From NCBI GenBank assembly GCA_031763025.1, contig JASSKH010000001.1, forward strand, positions 12,193,102 to 12,257,101: a stretch of DNA of 64,000 bases. The letters are read 5' to 3'. The notes under the pieces were generated by a model. That model was not told the origin of the DNA and did not search any database. It saw only the letters and a list, made by a program, of their open reading frames with translations. Shown in pieces: positions 20,303-33,581 of this stretch (position 1 is its first letter; the number at the start of each line of letters is the position of its first letter). Source of the DNA: Macrocystis pyrifera (lineage: Eukaryota; Sar; Phaeophyceae; Laminariales; Laminariaceae). The position numbers and the translations under genes are program-made.

Positions 20303-21204
20303 GTGTACGCCATTTCTGCGGGTGATATTGCGCTCTGCTTTCGTTGACGCAAGCAGTGCAGCAATCTCGCCTTGTACCGTTTCCATTTTGATAATAGCGA
20401 CGTCGGTGATTATTGATGCTTTGCAAACCGCACCTCTGTCGTCAAGTGGTACCGGTCACATACCACCTCGCATATCATCTGTGATCAATACTTTAAGATG
20501 GGGCCCAATTGAATTTTTCGAATTGGACAGCCTTTGAGTAGTAAACGGTGAGCACATATAGTTCCAACATTGCGGGAATAATATTGCAGACTTCGAACCC
20601 TGAATAATATTAAACGACATAGTATACAGGCTTTAGGTCATGTTGTGAAATGTTTGCCTGCACACACTCCCGTTATACTAATATCGTCCTGACACTCAAC
20701 GCCCGGAATAAACCTCCGATCCCTTCTGCCGAACACCACCGTAACCAGATAAGGCGGATATAACCAACCAGGGCCAAATCTTTGGCTGCTATCTCAGTAC
20801 CGTGCGCGAAGGCGAGTTTTACACAACTGAACTTTGACATTGTTTTTAACTTCAACTCTCAGTCCAATCGTCAGACATGGCGAGAAAGGGCGTAAAATTT
20901 CGCGATGCGATACTTCAAAAACACGGAGTAGGACGTATGAAGAGCGAAGTCCCTCATGTATTTGTATGTAACGAGTGGACCGTGATACAAAACTGGTGAA
21001 AGGTGGCCGATTAAAGATCATTTGATTGAACCCAATCAATTGACGAGATAATCCTTGAGTGGGGGCTGCATTCGTATGCCTCTCTAAAGCTGAAACAACA
21101 CATGAATTGTGGAGCTTGTCGTCGACAACGAGTTGCACTCCAGCCAGGGCACCGTGCCGGTGACAGCAACATAAGCAGTAAATGTGGTCAACCGAACGGC
21201 GCAA
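20303..21204 (-). pseudogene. Possible decayed minus-strand gene (B1 copy)
   Basis: The minus frame 20794-21204 (136 codons) contains GALAGVQLVVDD, PTQGLSRQLIGFNQ and PPFTSFVSR, resembling the A1 frame at 7458-7643. The downstream block that in B2 reads DMRGGMWPVPLDDRGAV has the Trp codon changed to TGA here, plus a frameshift near 20515-20525. A GTAAGC donor-like site on the minus strand sits at 20297-20302, exactly where all other modules have GTRRRC. This fits a dying multi-exon gene. The family is unknown. Confidence 0.25.
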
Positions 21205-23173
21205 AAGATCGGCCTGAAACTCATACTCTTAGCAACTAGCTTGATAGCGCTTCCCTAGCGTTGATCATGAACATAGGGGCGAACTCGCACAAAAAAACTA
21301 TTTCGGCCTTCTGCTGGTCCACATTTCTGACAAGACTGGGTCTTGCATTACTAGAGACGCCGCGACCGGTGTGATATCGTAACTATCTCGGACAATATAT
21401 TCGGCGAATATCTGCTCTGTGCGCGTGAACCGAAGGACTCACATGTTGTACGTTCATGTAAGTAGGTACTCCTAAGATTTTCGTCTTCAGGGATACATCT
21501 GTTTAGATGTTTTGCCTAAACGAAACAGTAGTATCAATCGTTGAAAAAATCACACACCCGGTATAGACCAGCATTTACGTATACAGCTAGCTGTTGTATA
21601 TTCTGTTATTTTCACCGAAGCATCAAATATACCCGAAACAATTCAGAATGAAATATTCGGACCGGCTACGGTAGGGCGCAACAGGCTTTAGCATCTACAC
21701 CTAGCGAGCAATAACGATGCCTGGGCTCAAACATGTACCGCTATGCATTAGCCTAATAGCGTCCAACAAGCTCGGAATATTTTGATATAGCTTTTGCCGT
21801 GGCGGTTGCAGCGGCATGACATGTATGTGCACTCTTTCAATTACGGCGGCATTAATGTGTGAGTTTCTAAAGTTCAAACATATTTATAGAAGTAATTCAA
21901 GATTGCAGAGTCGCAGTAGTAGACCTCACCGCCTCGCTAGCGAACAACACGGCTTCGCTAACGTGACGGGTCGGGGTAGTGCGGTAATGAATGCTGCATA
22001 ACGTGTCGGTAACGAATCGACGATAAACGATTGCACCGTACATAACGACGAAATTTCCATACTGAAACATATTTTCAATCTCGCTAGTAGACCGCAGGAC
22101 TCCATCCAAGCTCCAGACGGCAACGATAACGATCGCTGACAAATTTATCTACTCGGTATAGGACGGCACAAGCTTGCTCCCATACGTTAACTAGTCAACA
22201 TCAAGTTCTTCTCTACACAGGGTTACACAGAAAACTGGCAAAAATGAAATTTCAAAAAGGAATTGTGCAGTATTCCCGACAAACCACATAAACTGTAAGT
22301 GAGTTTTTCAGGGGTCCGACTCCCATCGCCCAACACGCTTACGATTCCATCGCCCAGCAGAAGGAGGTTTGAATAGTAACGAACTAATATGCCTCTTTCA
22401 CGCAATATATTGGTACGGCAGAAACCATCCATGGCTAAGGCGGCGGTTCTTCTTCTATATGTCGACAAGACATGCTCCTCGTCGGCTAGGACGGAATTGC
22501 TTAGTGCGTTGTTTCTGCCGACTAAAACAATGTGTACAAGGCGTCTGGTCACGCGATATCACCTCCTCTGATCTTGTACAAAGGCCTACAACCTCCAGTT
22601 GCATCTATCAAGAAGGTGTATAACCGGCGACTGCTTGTCGACAGCGACTAAGGCTGCAATTAATGTACACGCGTTGTTGGTCATGGTCCAAGGTTGAACC
22701 TACCCGACTACCGCAGTGAGTCTAACTGTTGTTTACTCATCTACAGCGAGCATTCACCGGACTCGGAATGCCAAGCAAGTTCTTACAAAGTAGTACGTAC
22801 GACGAACCTTGTTTTCAATCTATCCTGGTTTCTGCGGGTACGCAGTCATGGCAGTCCACGTTGACGATGCGCCGACAATAGAATATTTATTTTGGCATAT
22901 ACTCTTCTGGAACTCATCGCTTTGGTATACCGTATGAAAAGGAAATACGTGACTCGACGCAAACTGAATATTGATCCACCAGTTTGAACCAAACAATTGA
23001 GATAATGGCAATACGTTACCTCGAGAAACCGTTGAAAATATCAAGTTAACAGCCAAGGAATGCCTCAGAGTCAATATGATTATCTTTATATGAATATTTG
23101 TTTCAGCTTTTTACTTATGGAATCAATCGCCAAAAGCTGGAAGAAGCCGAGGATTGTCATAGTAGGACTCTGG

Positions 23174-24326
23174 TGGGCGGGCCAGGGTTTTAGCCCGGCC
23201 GCACCAGCCGGTCCGGCTTGGCTCATCCATTTTTTATATGATGAGCCACGGCCCGACCTGGCCAACCATAGTTTGAGGTATTTGTGGCGCAGCCCGACAC
23301 ATGAAAGCTTCAAACGTTTCGTCATAACCCAAACCATAATATTTAAAACGAGACTCATGACCCCCGGGCTCCACAAATGCCGGTGCGCCAAACGACATTG
23401 GCGGGTACGTGAATTATACGGCCCGGACCCTCGGAATGGCCCATGTACGGTTCTCATTAGAAAGGCGCTTTCGTGCAATTTATTTAATATTTTTATGCCA
23501 CGCGAACAAACTACCCAAGAGGCATATATACCCTCTACCCACACAATGTTTCACCACCAATGGCCTGGGCCGATGGTTTCCCCCTTTGCTGGCGCACCCC
23601 CACTCTCTTCTGCTGCGGTGCCCTGTGCTGCAGCAGCACCTGCTTCTGGTCCACTCGCTGCTGCAACACCCTGACCTACAACGACACCTGCTTCTCTCAA
23701 TACGTAACCCAAAGGAGCATATAGATTACGCCGTCAGCCATCCTTCGGTTAAGGCTTCGCCGACAGAAGCACCGGTTCTAGTCACCGGTTCGACAACAGA
23801 AAACACGAAGGTGAGCGTCAGTACAACTTTCGGTCCTATGATGTCTCATCTCCGGGCGTACTTTATCGTGTTTTCACCAGCGGTTCGGTCCGGGCCGAAC
23901 AAAGAGAAGAACTTGAAAAGCTCCGTTGGTGACAGGGAAGGCAAACAGTGTCCTTGATACCCCGGCATCGGCATCAAGTCCATGTTCAGACATTTGTTCA
24001 AGGACTACGACCAGCAAATAAGCATTGGCGGACGTCGTAGCGGTGGCGGCAGCACACCACATGTAATGTGCCGCGGCCCGGGCCAGCCCAAATAACAACT
24101 TCGGTCATCGTTTTAGCGGGGTGGACGCCGTGCAAGTAGCAGCCGTAGTTCTTCACACGTTATGAACTGCGGGCGGAGCCGTCCCGTCGAAACGAATGGG
24201 CCGAATCAGTTATATAGGACGGGGCTGCCCATAGTAGAGCGCTCATATCATGGGCCGCGGACCGGCTTGCCCATTTCCGGAGGATGGAAAGATACCCGGC
24301 CCGGCGCAAATTGGTTTCGAACACAG
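23174..24326. mobile_element. B-specific GC-rich insertion, copy 1 (right end deleted)
   Basis: Relative to A modules (compare A1 around 10425-10460), B modules contain an extra GC-rich segment here. The left end begins TGGGCGGGCCAGGG. The right terminus is missing because the module stops at the A2 junction. The interior holds the proline/alanine-rich or cysteine-rich ORF block (23546-23720), a possible exon ending CACGAAG|GTGAGC near 23810, and a block encoding GIKSMFRHL...DYDQQ near 23970-24030. See the B2 copy (39088-40329) for full ends. Confidence 0.6.
23546..23674 (+). other. Conserved ORF block in B modules (P/A-rich or Cys-rich frame)
   Basis: One plus frame reads QWPGPMVSPFAG, then a Ser/Ala/Pro-rich tail, and is kept in B1, B2 (39451) and B3 (60900). 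The frame one base over, from the ATG at 23560, reads MAWADGFPLC, then a cysteine-dense stretch and TYNDTCFS before a stop. Differences among copies change amino acids in both frames, so neither shows the synonymous bias seen in the secreted-protein gene. It may be a captured exon inside the GC-rich insertion or non-coding low-complexity sequence. Confidence 0.25.
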
Positions 24327-27300
24327 TAATGGTGAACACATTTGTTGTGACATACACAAAGATATGCAGGCTTGAAGCTGATGTGCCTATCCAATTCGAG
24401 TAGTGAGTGTCCCGTGAAGGCCGCGAATTTGTCTGTGACGATCTGACGAATTCGGCCTCCCCTTCTCCTCGCCTTGTCGACAGGGCGTCATCATGGGAAA
24501 GCTGCAAACTTTGTAACACATCCGGGACACACAGTGTCTCCAATGGGGCCCTAGACGAGACAAAGCAACCTAGCCGTCGTTGCCAAATTGGCTTCTGAGC
24601 GTTCAATGCACGTGTTGAAATTTATTTTATACTGTTTCGCGGGGCACTGATTTTGGTCTTTTGTTCACGGTTTCGACTCCTACTTTGAACATCGGTGTGG
24701 TTGAAGTTCAGTGATGTTGGATGTGACACGGTGCTTACGTGAACGACATTACTGCGGGTTACAGCACCTTCTGTTCCTGTTGAAACCTGCAGTCAAGGAA
24801 TCCCGGGTTGTACCATTTCCGTGTTCGACGATGGAAACGACATTAGGTTCTATGCAACGTTAAAGGCACGGCTGTCGTCAAGTGTTTCCAACCATAGGCC
24901 ATCTTGAACATCATGTGGTATCCGCATTTTAATATGGGGACCAACGTTTTTCACAACTTTAACATACAATAAGTGGTAGACGGTAAACACACATAGTTCC
25001 GAAGGTGCGGTAATCAACTTGCAGGCCTCGACCCCTTAGCAATATGAAACAACATGTTATACATGCTTGAGGCCATGTTTGGAGCGGTAAACTTGCAGCC
25101 ACACTCCCGTGACACAAATACCGTCCTGAAAACTGAAGTTCGGTGAAAAACTCCAATCCCTGCTGTCAAACACCACCGCCGCTAGATACAATTGATAGAG
25201 CAAACCATGGCCAAATATTAGAATGCTATGCCGGCAGCATGGATGGAGGCGATGCTCATTCGAAATTGCCTTGGCATTGTTTCATCTGAATGTCTCAGAC
25301 GCAATGATATTCGTGGCGATATCGGGAGTGAAATCACGCGATGTGATATCCCAAACACGGATTAGCACGTTTGATATGCGAATTCCCCTTATAGTTGTAT
25401 AAAATATGAAAACGTTATTCAAAGCTGGTGAGAGGTGATCGACTTCGAATTATTTAGACGACCCAAATGACGAGATAATCCTTGAGTGGGTGAAGGCCTT
25501 ATAAAATCAGGGTGAAAAACATAGTCTTCGTAACTACCGTACCAGCTCTGTCCTAGCGCTCGTGATGAACATATGGGCGAACGCCTCTCACGATAAACCA
25601 TATCGGTATTCTGTGTGTCCACATGTCTGTCAAGCCTGGGTCTCGCATTTTCATGACCTCGTGATCGGTGTGATCTCGGAATGTTCCCGGTCTATATTAT
25701 CGGAGAGAACCTTGCTCGTGAGCGAAGGACGTACACGTTTTAAGGTCATGTACGTAGGCATTTCCAACGTGTTTTTTAGCAGTGATTCACCAGTGTGCCC
25801 GTTTTGGCCAGCAAAAAACAGCAACAATCCTTGAGCCAATAACTTACCCGGTATTCGACTGCTTACACGTATATAGTCAGGTACTGAACAGCTCAATTTT
25901 CTCTACTAAAGCATCAAAGACACCGGAAACAGTTAAAAATGACATATTCAGACCTGCAAATACTATAGTGGACCGCAGGCTATAACATCCACCGCTATCG
26001 AAACACAACAATACCTGTGATACAACATGTACCTCTAGGCACAAACCAAACTGTGTTGGACAAGCTAGGAATACCTTAATCCAGTGATTGACGTCGTTAC
26101 AGCGGTGTGAAGCCTATGTGCAGTCTTACCCTGACTGCCACATTACTCTCTCAGTTTCTAAGGTGCGAACATAGTTATGAAAGTATTTCAAAGTTCAAGA
26201 TTCGGAAAGATAGACCTTGTTGTCTCGCTAGAGAACCAAACGGCAGCAAGTAAAGTTCACACGAGAGCAGCAACTACGCCAGAGCTTGACGGCTGTGGGA
26301 TACGAACAAACAAGCATAACAGCAAACACCGAGTATGTTGCCATGTGGAGATATTATATCGAGTGAGATACCCTAGAGTGGCATGTTTGGGCTGTGTTGT
26401 AATGCCCGACAATATACACGGTTGCCTAATTGACAGATGAGCCACAAAAAAAAATACCGAATGGATTCTCGATTCAAGAGTCGGAAGGACAAAACTTGAT
26501 ATGCCGCTATTAAGAATGGACACAGGGCTGCACCTTAGGTCCTGGTGAAAAGAGCAACAGCAACTCTTCACCTCGTCACCTACCGATACTGTAATGACCA
26601 GCGCAGGCGTACACGCCACCCGTATTAAAGAGATATGTATTTTCTGCTGTTGCCAGCGACACACGTGTGTGGAATTTCTCGGCAGCGTTGCCTATATATT
26701 TGGAAGTACATCGCAGTTTCGGAAGTCAACTAGCTATAGAATGCATTTCGGCAGTTCACGATGATCTATCTAGACCGGGTAAGCCTTAGATCTCGCTAGT
26801 GGGTACAAGGGCTACATCCCAGCTCCTGGTGAGAACATCATTGATCCTTGAGGCAAACCTCTACCCAGGTAAGGACCAGCAACAACGGGAAATATCTTGC
26901 AAAGTAAAGGCATACTCGATGCTTGCCAGGGTCTCGCTACGTGACGGTTCAGGGTAGTGCTTAAACGACTGATGCAAGACTGTGTCGTTTAAGACTTCTT
27001 TTGCTGTTAATGATCGCAATCTTCTTCACAATGGCAGGTCCGGACTGGTATATCTTTGCATCTCATCAGTGGACCGTAGGGCTGCATTCAAGCTCTTGAC
27101 GACGATGCCAACGATCGTTTGACATCATGACTTACTCGATAGAGACCGGCACAAGCCTACTCGCATACGATATCGAGTCAACATTACGTTCTTTTCTTAG
27201 CAGTGCTTCACATGCAAGACATAAGATACCCTACGGAACACCAGCTTGAGTATTCTTTTCGGACAAAGAACGTGAACCAAACGCGAATAATTCAGGTATC

Positions 27301-27949
27301 ACACTGAAAGCCGAACAAGGCGGATGGGTCTCGTTTTCCGTTTGTTCGCGCCATCCACGAACCGGTCGCCCCTACCGGGAGCGAACACTGTACATATCGA
27401 AAATGTGTGTCTCTGCCAAATATTCTATTCCTACAGTAGCGAAAGAGCTTTCAAGCTTGTAACAAGTACACAGCTTTTCTGTGCACTTGCCACATCTTCG
27501 CATCGAAGCCAACAGTCCAATTATAGCTGAAAACCGTCTGAGTAGCACGACCCTCTTTGTATGCCCAGTAAACTGCTCGAAATTCCACACGTCTCTGAGT
27601 GGTAACTCCATGTGAGTCCAGTATCTTAATGGACCATAAACAAAAAATATTCCATGTGGACATATACCTGGTTGTTCTACTGTATGTAGGTTTACCAGGT
27701 GTGGTGGACGTTCAGACGTAGCTGCGTCATATGCCTACAACGTCGTCACAATGAGACAGCTATTGGGCGCGAAAATTATAGTTATTCTTGTCTACATCGG
27801 ATGTACTTTTATGATATCCCGAAAGGACATTTAAATAGCCCGAAGAAAATAACATATATTTTCTGCAGCAAATACAACTGCCGTTACGCAACCCAAGAAG
27901 TGCGCACGTTCGGGCGTTGACATGCAGCACATCATACTGGTTGACCATA

Positions 27950-28050
27950 AAGCGGGACCATAGAAAATAGGACCTAATATTGTTAATACAAAAAGGTATG
28001 TTTTTGTTTTTGTGTGCATCGTAGGTCCTATTTACTATGGTCCCCCGCAA
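27950..28050 (+). mobile_element. About 100-bp MITE, copy in A2
   Basis: Inverted ends read GCGGGACCATAG...AATAGGACCTA and TAGGTCCTATTTACTATGG...CCGC. The flanks carry TA (27948-27949, 28051-28052). A1 lacks the insert here (about 10266-10280) and reads GTTGAATAGTCTAAACC. A3 has the same family at the same site (46755-46851). Confidence 0.75.
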
Positions 28051-28709
28051 TAGTTAAACCTAATGTTTTGGAGTAATATTGGCATTGCGTCCTCTGGGGT
28101 CAGGTTGAAAGACACCATTGTCAAGGAATGCCTGAGCCCGATTAGGTACAAATACCTATACATATGTGCTGCTGATGATCTCGTATGTAATCAATCGCGA
28201 TACTCCAAAACCACCGACCGGTAGTATTCTTGAAAGATGAAATCAGATAAACACTTACACCAAGTGGTGCGGTATATACGTGTAATGTACAGTCCAGAGC
28301 AGTTAACGCGAAACAAGCCTGACCATGTAGTAAGCGAATGGGATCGAAAGGTCCATATATGGCAACTTGTATTTTCAAAATGCTAAACAAGGAAAGGCAC
28401 GGTATCAAGCAGTTTGAACCGACATCGGCTAGGTAGTAACGACACCTTCAAGTTGGTTCCTGCCGGCCGCGAGTCGATATATGTAGCATATACTTGGTTG
28501 CACCAAATACGAAATATATCGAATTAAACATTAAATGACGACGGGGGGCAACAGAATCAAACATACATTAACACGTACTACGTAGTATGTCTTTGACCAA
28601 CAGTGACGCTTTTGCTCCTCCGTACACGTTTTGCACGTTCTAACCGCTGTTGTGGCAAAATACGCGCTGACAGTGAACCGACTACATGTCTATATATCCC
28701 TCTCGTTAA

Positions 28710-28798
28710 CCCTTTTAGTACCGCAGTCCCGTTTTGGGGACATATCGCTTGGAATTAGACTGGTTTGTCCACAAATCGGGACTGTGGTAGTAAAGGGG
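28710..28798. mobile_element. 89-bp piggyBac-like MITE with TTAA target
   Basis: Terminal inverted repeats 28710-28742 and 28766-28798 match at 28 of 33 positions and begin CCC. The left flank is TTAA (28706-28709) and the right flank is TTAT (28799-28802), read as a mutated TTAA duplication. A1 (about 10945) and A3 (about 50370) have the uninterrupted site CGTTAACGG or CGTTTACGG, so the insertion is specific to A2. A TTAA target and CCC terminus are hallmarks of piggyBac-type transposition. Confidence 0.8.
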
Positions 28799-30151
28799 TT
28801 ATCGGTGCAGAACACATTCCCCTAATTTCGGACAATCTAGTTAACACCATTAATCGATAAAGTCATAAAATGACTACTTTCACCACCACCCCCTCCCACC
28901 ACCACAAATTCCCCTGTGATTTGAAATCTTCTACGATGAAACTCGAGTCTTCGCACATGGACAAATTAAACGGTGTCGGTTCATTCGCGTCACACTATGG
29001 AAATTAACTTACCTCACGAAATTGAAGCAAGGCCGACGTTCCGTGATAGCAACCTGTACGAAGGAGATTTTTCCGGCTGTATGCCCTTGCCATACACCCT
29101 CCTCAAATGATGGCTCTCGGTGTCACATCACGCAACATTCAAGGACATAGAACCAACAAGCACCTGTATAACGAAGGTGGCTGATTTGACATCATCCTGC
29201 ATATTGCACCTTTCAAATCTTTACATGCATTTAGAACTGTTTCTCCGGGTGCTACCACCGATGCGGTTTACGTCCGTATACCGTAAATGAGATATCGAAG
29301 CAAACATAAAAATGTGACTGTTGTTTGATGTATTTGGAATGATATGAACTACTTTTCACAGCTTCCATTGCTACACACTACGAGAACATAACACAGCTTC
29401 ATGCTGATTAATAGTCAGAATACATGAACAGTATACTAACATTTTAAATATAGCTCTCCTCCACACACAACACCAGATGAAATCGTATGATACGAAACGC
29501 ACTATAGTATCAAATATTACATTGTTGGTAATAAATTGACAGATCTCCCTCTTTCAACAAGGTGGGCCCAAACATCGCCTATCCCTAAGTTGAAAATCGC
29601 GCAGATTGCGAACGTGTATGCGTCTCTCGCACCTGGCGTGGACGCAAAAAGGTTTGCAAACACGTCCAAACGATGTCTCGTACGGATCCCGACCGGTGGC
29701 GCTTACCCGTATCACATAGCACCATACATTGACGGAATATCCTATGACCATGAAGCTCATATATATCTTTCAGATGGATTGGTATCCTATTCGGTACTGC
29801 TCCGACTACTGAATGTCTGTTTCCTCGTGATCCAAGTTGTTTTATGGCGGTTCTGTCGGTCCAACATTTTCCCTATTTCGACGGACGACGCACGGTGTGC
29901 AAGCACGAATATCATGGATTCCTTTGATATGGGCCTGGTGAACCACAACACGCAGGTTTGAAAATCTTTATCAACACGTTATGCGCGACGTTTATGTCCC
30001 ACCGAAACATAGATTCTAATAGCCGAAAGAATGTGTTGTGGCTTTCTAGAGCTGGCGTCGTTGTTATAACAGGAGATGTTGAAACGAACGGGGGGAAAAA
30101 ATGTTAAGCTTCGTCTCCGTTTTCAGCAACGAGCTTGGCGTACCCACCACC

Positions 30152-30239
30152 TCATTCCGCACTCCTCCTCTCCAACAACACTACCCCTCTTGCTTTACCT
30201 TGCGTCACACTTGATACTCCTACCCAAGATTCTATCACC
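30152..30239 (+). promoter_or_regulatory. Conserved C/T-rich leader of gene copy 2
   Basis: Same tract as in copy 1 (CTCCTCCTCTCCAACAACAC, CTACCCAAGA, TATCACC before the ATG). A small insertion, CCTTGCGT, is specific to this copy. The upstream TATAACCT of copies 1 and 3 is replaced by an A-run near 30096. Confidence 0.4.
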
Positions 30240-31844
30240 ATGCGTTCATCGGCTATCCTCGCCACCATCTTCGCTGCTACCGTTGGTACTACTTCAGGTG
30301 AGAAAGTTACCGCATGGTCAATGTTGTCGGCTTCGGGTCCGGCGCGATGCCATGACAACGATGTTCCTGGTTTCGCGTGGCAGAAGAATGAAAACGATGG
30401 ACGTACAAAGGACTTTGAACGTCAGCATGGCCCTGAAGCGTTTGGTTGTAATACTTAGCTCAGTCTGAAGAACAGATGTGCACGCGGTATGAGATCGTCC
30501 GGCGGTGAGGATATCAATTGTCACAACTCATCCACCACGCGATTTCTTCCTGAGTTGTATCCACTGCTCGTTCGAGTTTTCTCAATTTTTGGCTTAAGGT
30601 CGACGATAAGATGTGACAATGCCTGACAACACGCTACTGATGAAATTGTCCACAACCTACCGTAACTTTCCTCACGTATATAGGAGAGCGATGCATTTCA
30701 ACATTGTTTCGGGAGCCGTGAATAAATGCAGCACCCAGGCAGAAACCTTGGAAGTAACGTGTCATGCATGGTTGAATTGCGCGGCAATCCCCACTGTGCA
30801 TATATGTAAGATATATGCGACCAGAAAATTGTCAAACAAATACACAACTGTCTTCATCACTGCTTACATCGACCTGGTTCACGCGATATGCTCGGTGTAC
30901 GAAGAATATATATATACCAGGTATATAGTCTTGCGTGTCAACGCTATCTTGTAGTTTTGACATTGATATGGACGACGGGCCACACACCGAGTTAAAAAAA
31001 TATATTGGTGAGCAAATTTGTCTAGGCTCACGGAAAAAATTGTAAAACGCCAATAATATACTTACATGAAAATCTTGCCTAGGATCGCCAAACCCCCGCT
31101 TGTTCATGTGTGTTTTCCTAAAGGGGGGACATTTGCATCACCTTGAATTACTGTAAGTACTATTGAACATCTTATGGACCTTTAGAGCAATATATATGGC
31201 CATACATTACGTGGGAACGTTTCGGAGGTGTTTGTCCGACGCGCAGACATCACCAGATGAGGAAACTATAAGGTAGAATCTGCCACGATGGACTCTGTAC
31301 ATCGCAAGAATACACACAAAGCCTTAAACATTCGGAATAGCATACAAAGCGTAACCACATTATACATGCCCCTTCATTTTACCCGTCTCACACCGTGTAT
31401 ATACCAGCCCTTGTCGACGCGAGCGAGCGGACCTGGGTGGACGTCAAGGCCAATGGGTACGACACGCGGACGTCTGGGAGTGGCTGCAGCCCGAAAGGTT
31501 GCGTACCGGACAACACCCGGGACAAAGATATCTGGGCTAACTCTCGCTGGTCCTGCAAGGGTGACATCCTCGACAGCTCTGATGAAGACGACGGTTGCTG
31601 CATCACGTACTGCTTCGAAGAACCGCAAGACATTGAGAAGATTCGTATCGCATTCCACCAGGGTACGTCCAGAACCCGGACGTTGGACGTGTTCGACAAC
31701 CATTACTACCACAGCACCATCTCGTCCAGTGGCCAGACGAACGGATTCCAGACGTACGACCTGTACACCGACGAAACTGAGGAGCTCAAGCTTTGCCTGT
31801 ACGACCCTAAGTGGAACACCGACGTCTGGCTGAGCATCACCGAG
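30240..31844 (+). CDS. Secreted F5/8 type C (discoidin)-like protein, copy 2 (two exons, 3' end not found)
   Basis: Exon 1 is 30240-30297 and exon 2 is 31408-31844, with the same splice phases and the same GTGAG and GTACGT donors as copy 1. Residue 15 is Val where copy 1 has Leu. Residues 20-165 are identical to copy 1 although 17 codons in exon 2 differ at the DNA level, all synonymous. This is the clearest sign in the window that a reading frame is selected. Reading through the second donor continues for 80 codons to a stop at 32085-32087, longer than in copy 1, but the added residues are not conserved in a codon-like way. Function as for copy 1: a secreted, probably glycan-binding protein. 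The true C-terminus is unknown. Confidence 0.75.
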
Positions 31845-33581
31845 GTACGTCTATGTAGATTTAGGGTTAATATTTTGTTGTTCTGTACAGCATACATGTG
31901 TTGTTGCGGTCTCTCATCACATACGACTTGTGTTTGCGAGCGTACGGTAGCAATTGCCGTCACTGCTCTCTGCTTTTACGACTGTCTAACTGGTTCGTTT
32001 ATTGGTTATCATCCCTGTCCCACCTTGTCGCCTGCCTGTTTGCCTATGCACGCCTCGGTGACCGTTTGCAAATTACGAAACACCTAAACTTGTATACACG
32101 CCAATGCATCCTCATCGATAGAAATCTAGTTGGTGTCTGATCGATTTTGTTCGAAATGTGGAACAATAAAAACGCAATGGTACTCGTTCACTTTGTTCCA
32201 AATACAAGGCGTTCAACATGGGATTCACACAAACCTAGCAGCGTCGACGAATAATGCGATACTAAGGCAGTAGGCATCGCTCGCCATTGATAAATAGATG
32301 ATACCGTTTGCGAGGTCCATGACCATCGGTTCCCGATTATTCCTTGCTGTGCGTAGGTCGCCACAACGTTGCATAGTCACCAAGCAGACATGCGCTCACG
32401 TGACTGTCGAAGCAAGAGACTGCTGAACATTTGCGTGCGATGCACTCTACGACATATACGCTACATTACAACGTAGCCAACGTGGTATAGTCTTCGTTGA
32501 AAAGTGATTGTTGAAACCGCCTGAATACCGTCTGCCTGACGTTGACAAACGTACATTCCGGCCTACTGTGCCACCGTAGCGGGTATTTTCTTCGTACCCT
32601 TGACGAAAGCTGCCTACCCGTATGTCCTAAGTTGACAACGCTAAAATAATGTTTGCCAAACCGTCAAACTACCTAAAGGTGCATGTACAAACATGCAGGA
32701 GCAAATCGCTGCTTTCTATCGAAGATCTGTTACATCAGCATGCGGGTAGGCGTAGTAAAAAACCTTCCAAAAGATACGTACTACACTTCCGCCCCGCCGA
32801 TGCCGTGCCCGACTCCATTCCATGTCTTCTACCAAGATGAAATGGTGTCTTCGGCGCGGGGAGCTGGGGGGTTTCGCCACGGCGGGTTCTCTCCCCCCTT
32901 GTCTCTGCCCACCCCCGGAGTGACCGCGAGAGCCAGCAAAATGAGGATGTAAATGTAACCGTACTGATAGCGTATACATGGGAAAAAAACTCAAGTGGGT
33001 GAAGAAGAATAAAACACGCCAACAACCTTCGACGAACCAGACACAAAAAACATTCTGGGCGTACCCGTATGACCGAGGATGTAGGCCGTTAGCGTGGTAG
33101 TTAAAGCAAGGCGTACCTCAAAAAATCCTCCTGTCGGAGTGAACCGAACAAAAAATACTGGAAGTATTCGCTGAACCACATACCAAGAGTGTTGCCATCC
33201 GGCGCCCGGTTTGACAACTGGCGCACTGTGTGAATCAATGACATATCTTCATTGCACGGAACTGGCCATGTCGTGCGTACATTACGACGTCAACGTCTAC
33301 GATTTCCTGATCACGTATCGCTCCAACCGGTTCTCTCATCGTCTCTCCTGTTGAGCCTATGTCAATTGTGTGTATACCAGCAGCAGAAGTACTATTTTGA
33401 CCATGAATTTTTTTACCTTTGTAGACCTACAGCATATCTGCTTGTATAATGAAATATTTTTCAACATGATAGGAAACATCACTAACGAAGAGCAGCAGTA
33501 TAGCATATACATGATTCGAAACAACAACAGAGAACAAAGCATATACATACTACTCACACAAACATTAAAACGAGGTCTGCT

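Larger units (their letters stand above)
14556..24326 (+). repeat. Tandem-array module B1 (3' truncated)
   Basis: Starts with the motif CGTGACTGTCGAAGCAAG that opens every complete module (also 32399, 40684, 53941, 62136). It carries a GC-rich block near 14940-15120, the B-box-like repeat near 15796, the 1,884-bp TIR element, the shared anchor block at 19205, a possible minus-strand gene remnant (20303-21204), and the B-specific GC-rich insertion from about 23174. It stops abruptly at about 24326 inside that insertion, where A2 sequence begins. Apart from these I see no supported gene. Confidence 0.85.
24327..32398 (+). repeat. Tandem-array module A2 (5' truncated by deletion)
   Basis: A-type sequence starts at GTAATGGTGAACACATTTG, matching A3 at about 44104, so roughly the first 3.4 kb of a full A module is missing. 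The rest follows A1 and A3, with shared blocks at 24731, 25870 and 27290. The gene copy lies at 30240-31844. It also contains two MITEs (27950-28050, 28710-28798). Minus-strand ORFs near 25651-25896 and 26257-26664 match A1 frames but show no family. No other gene is supported. Confidence 0.85.
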
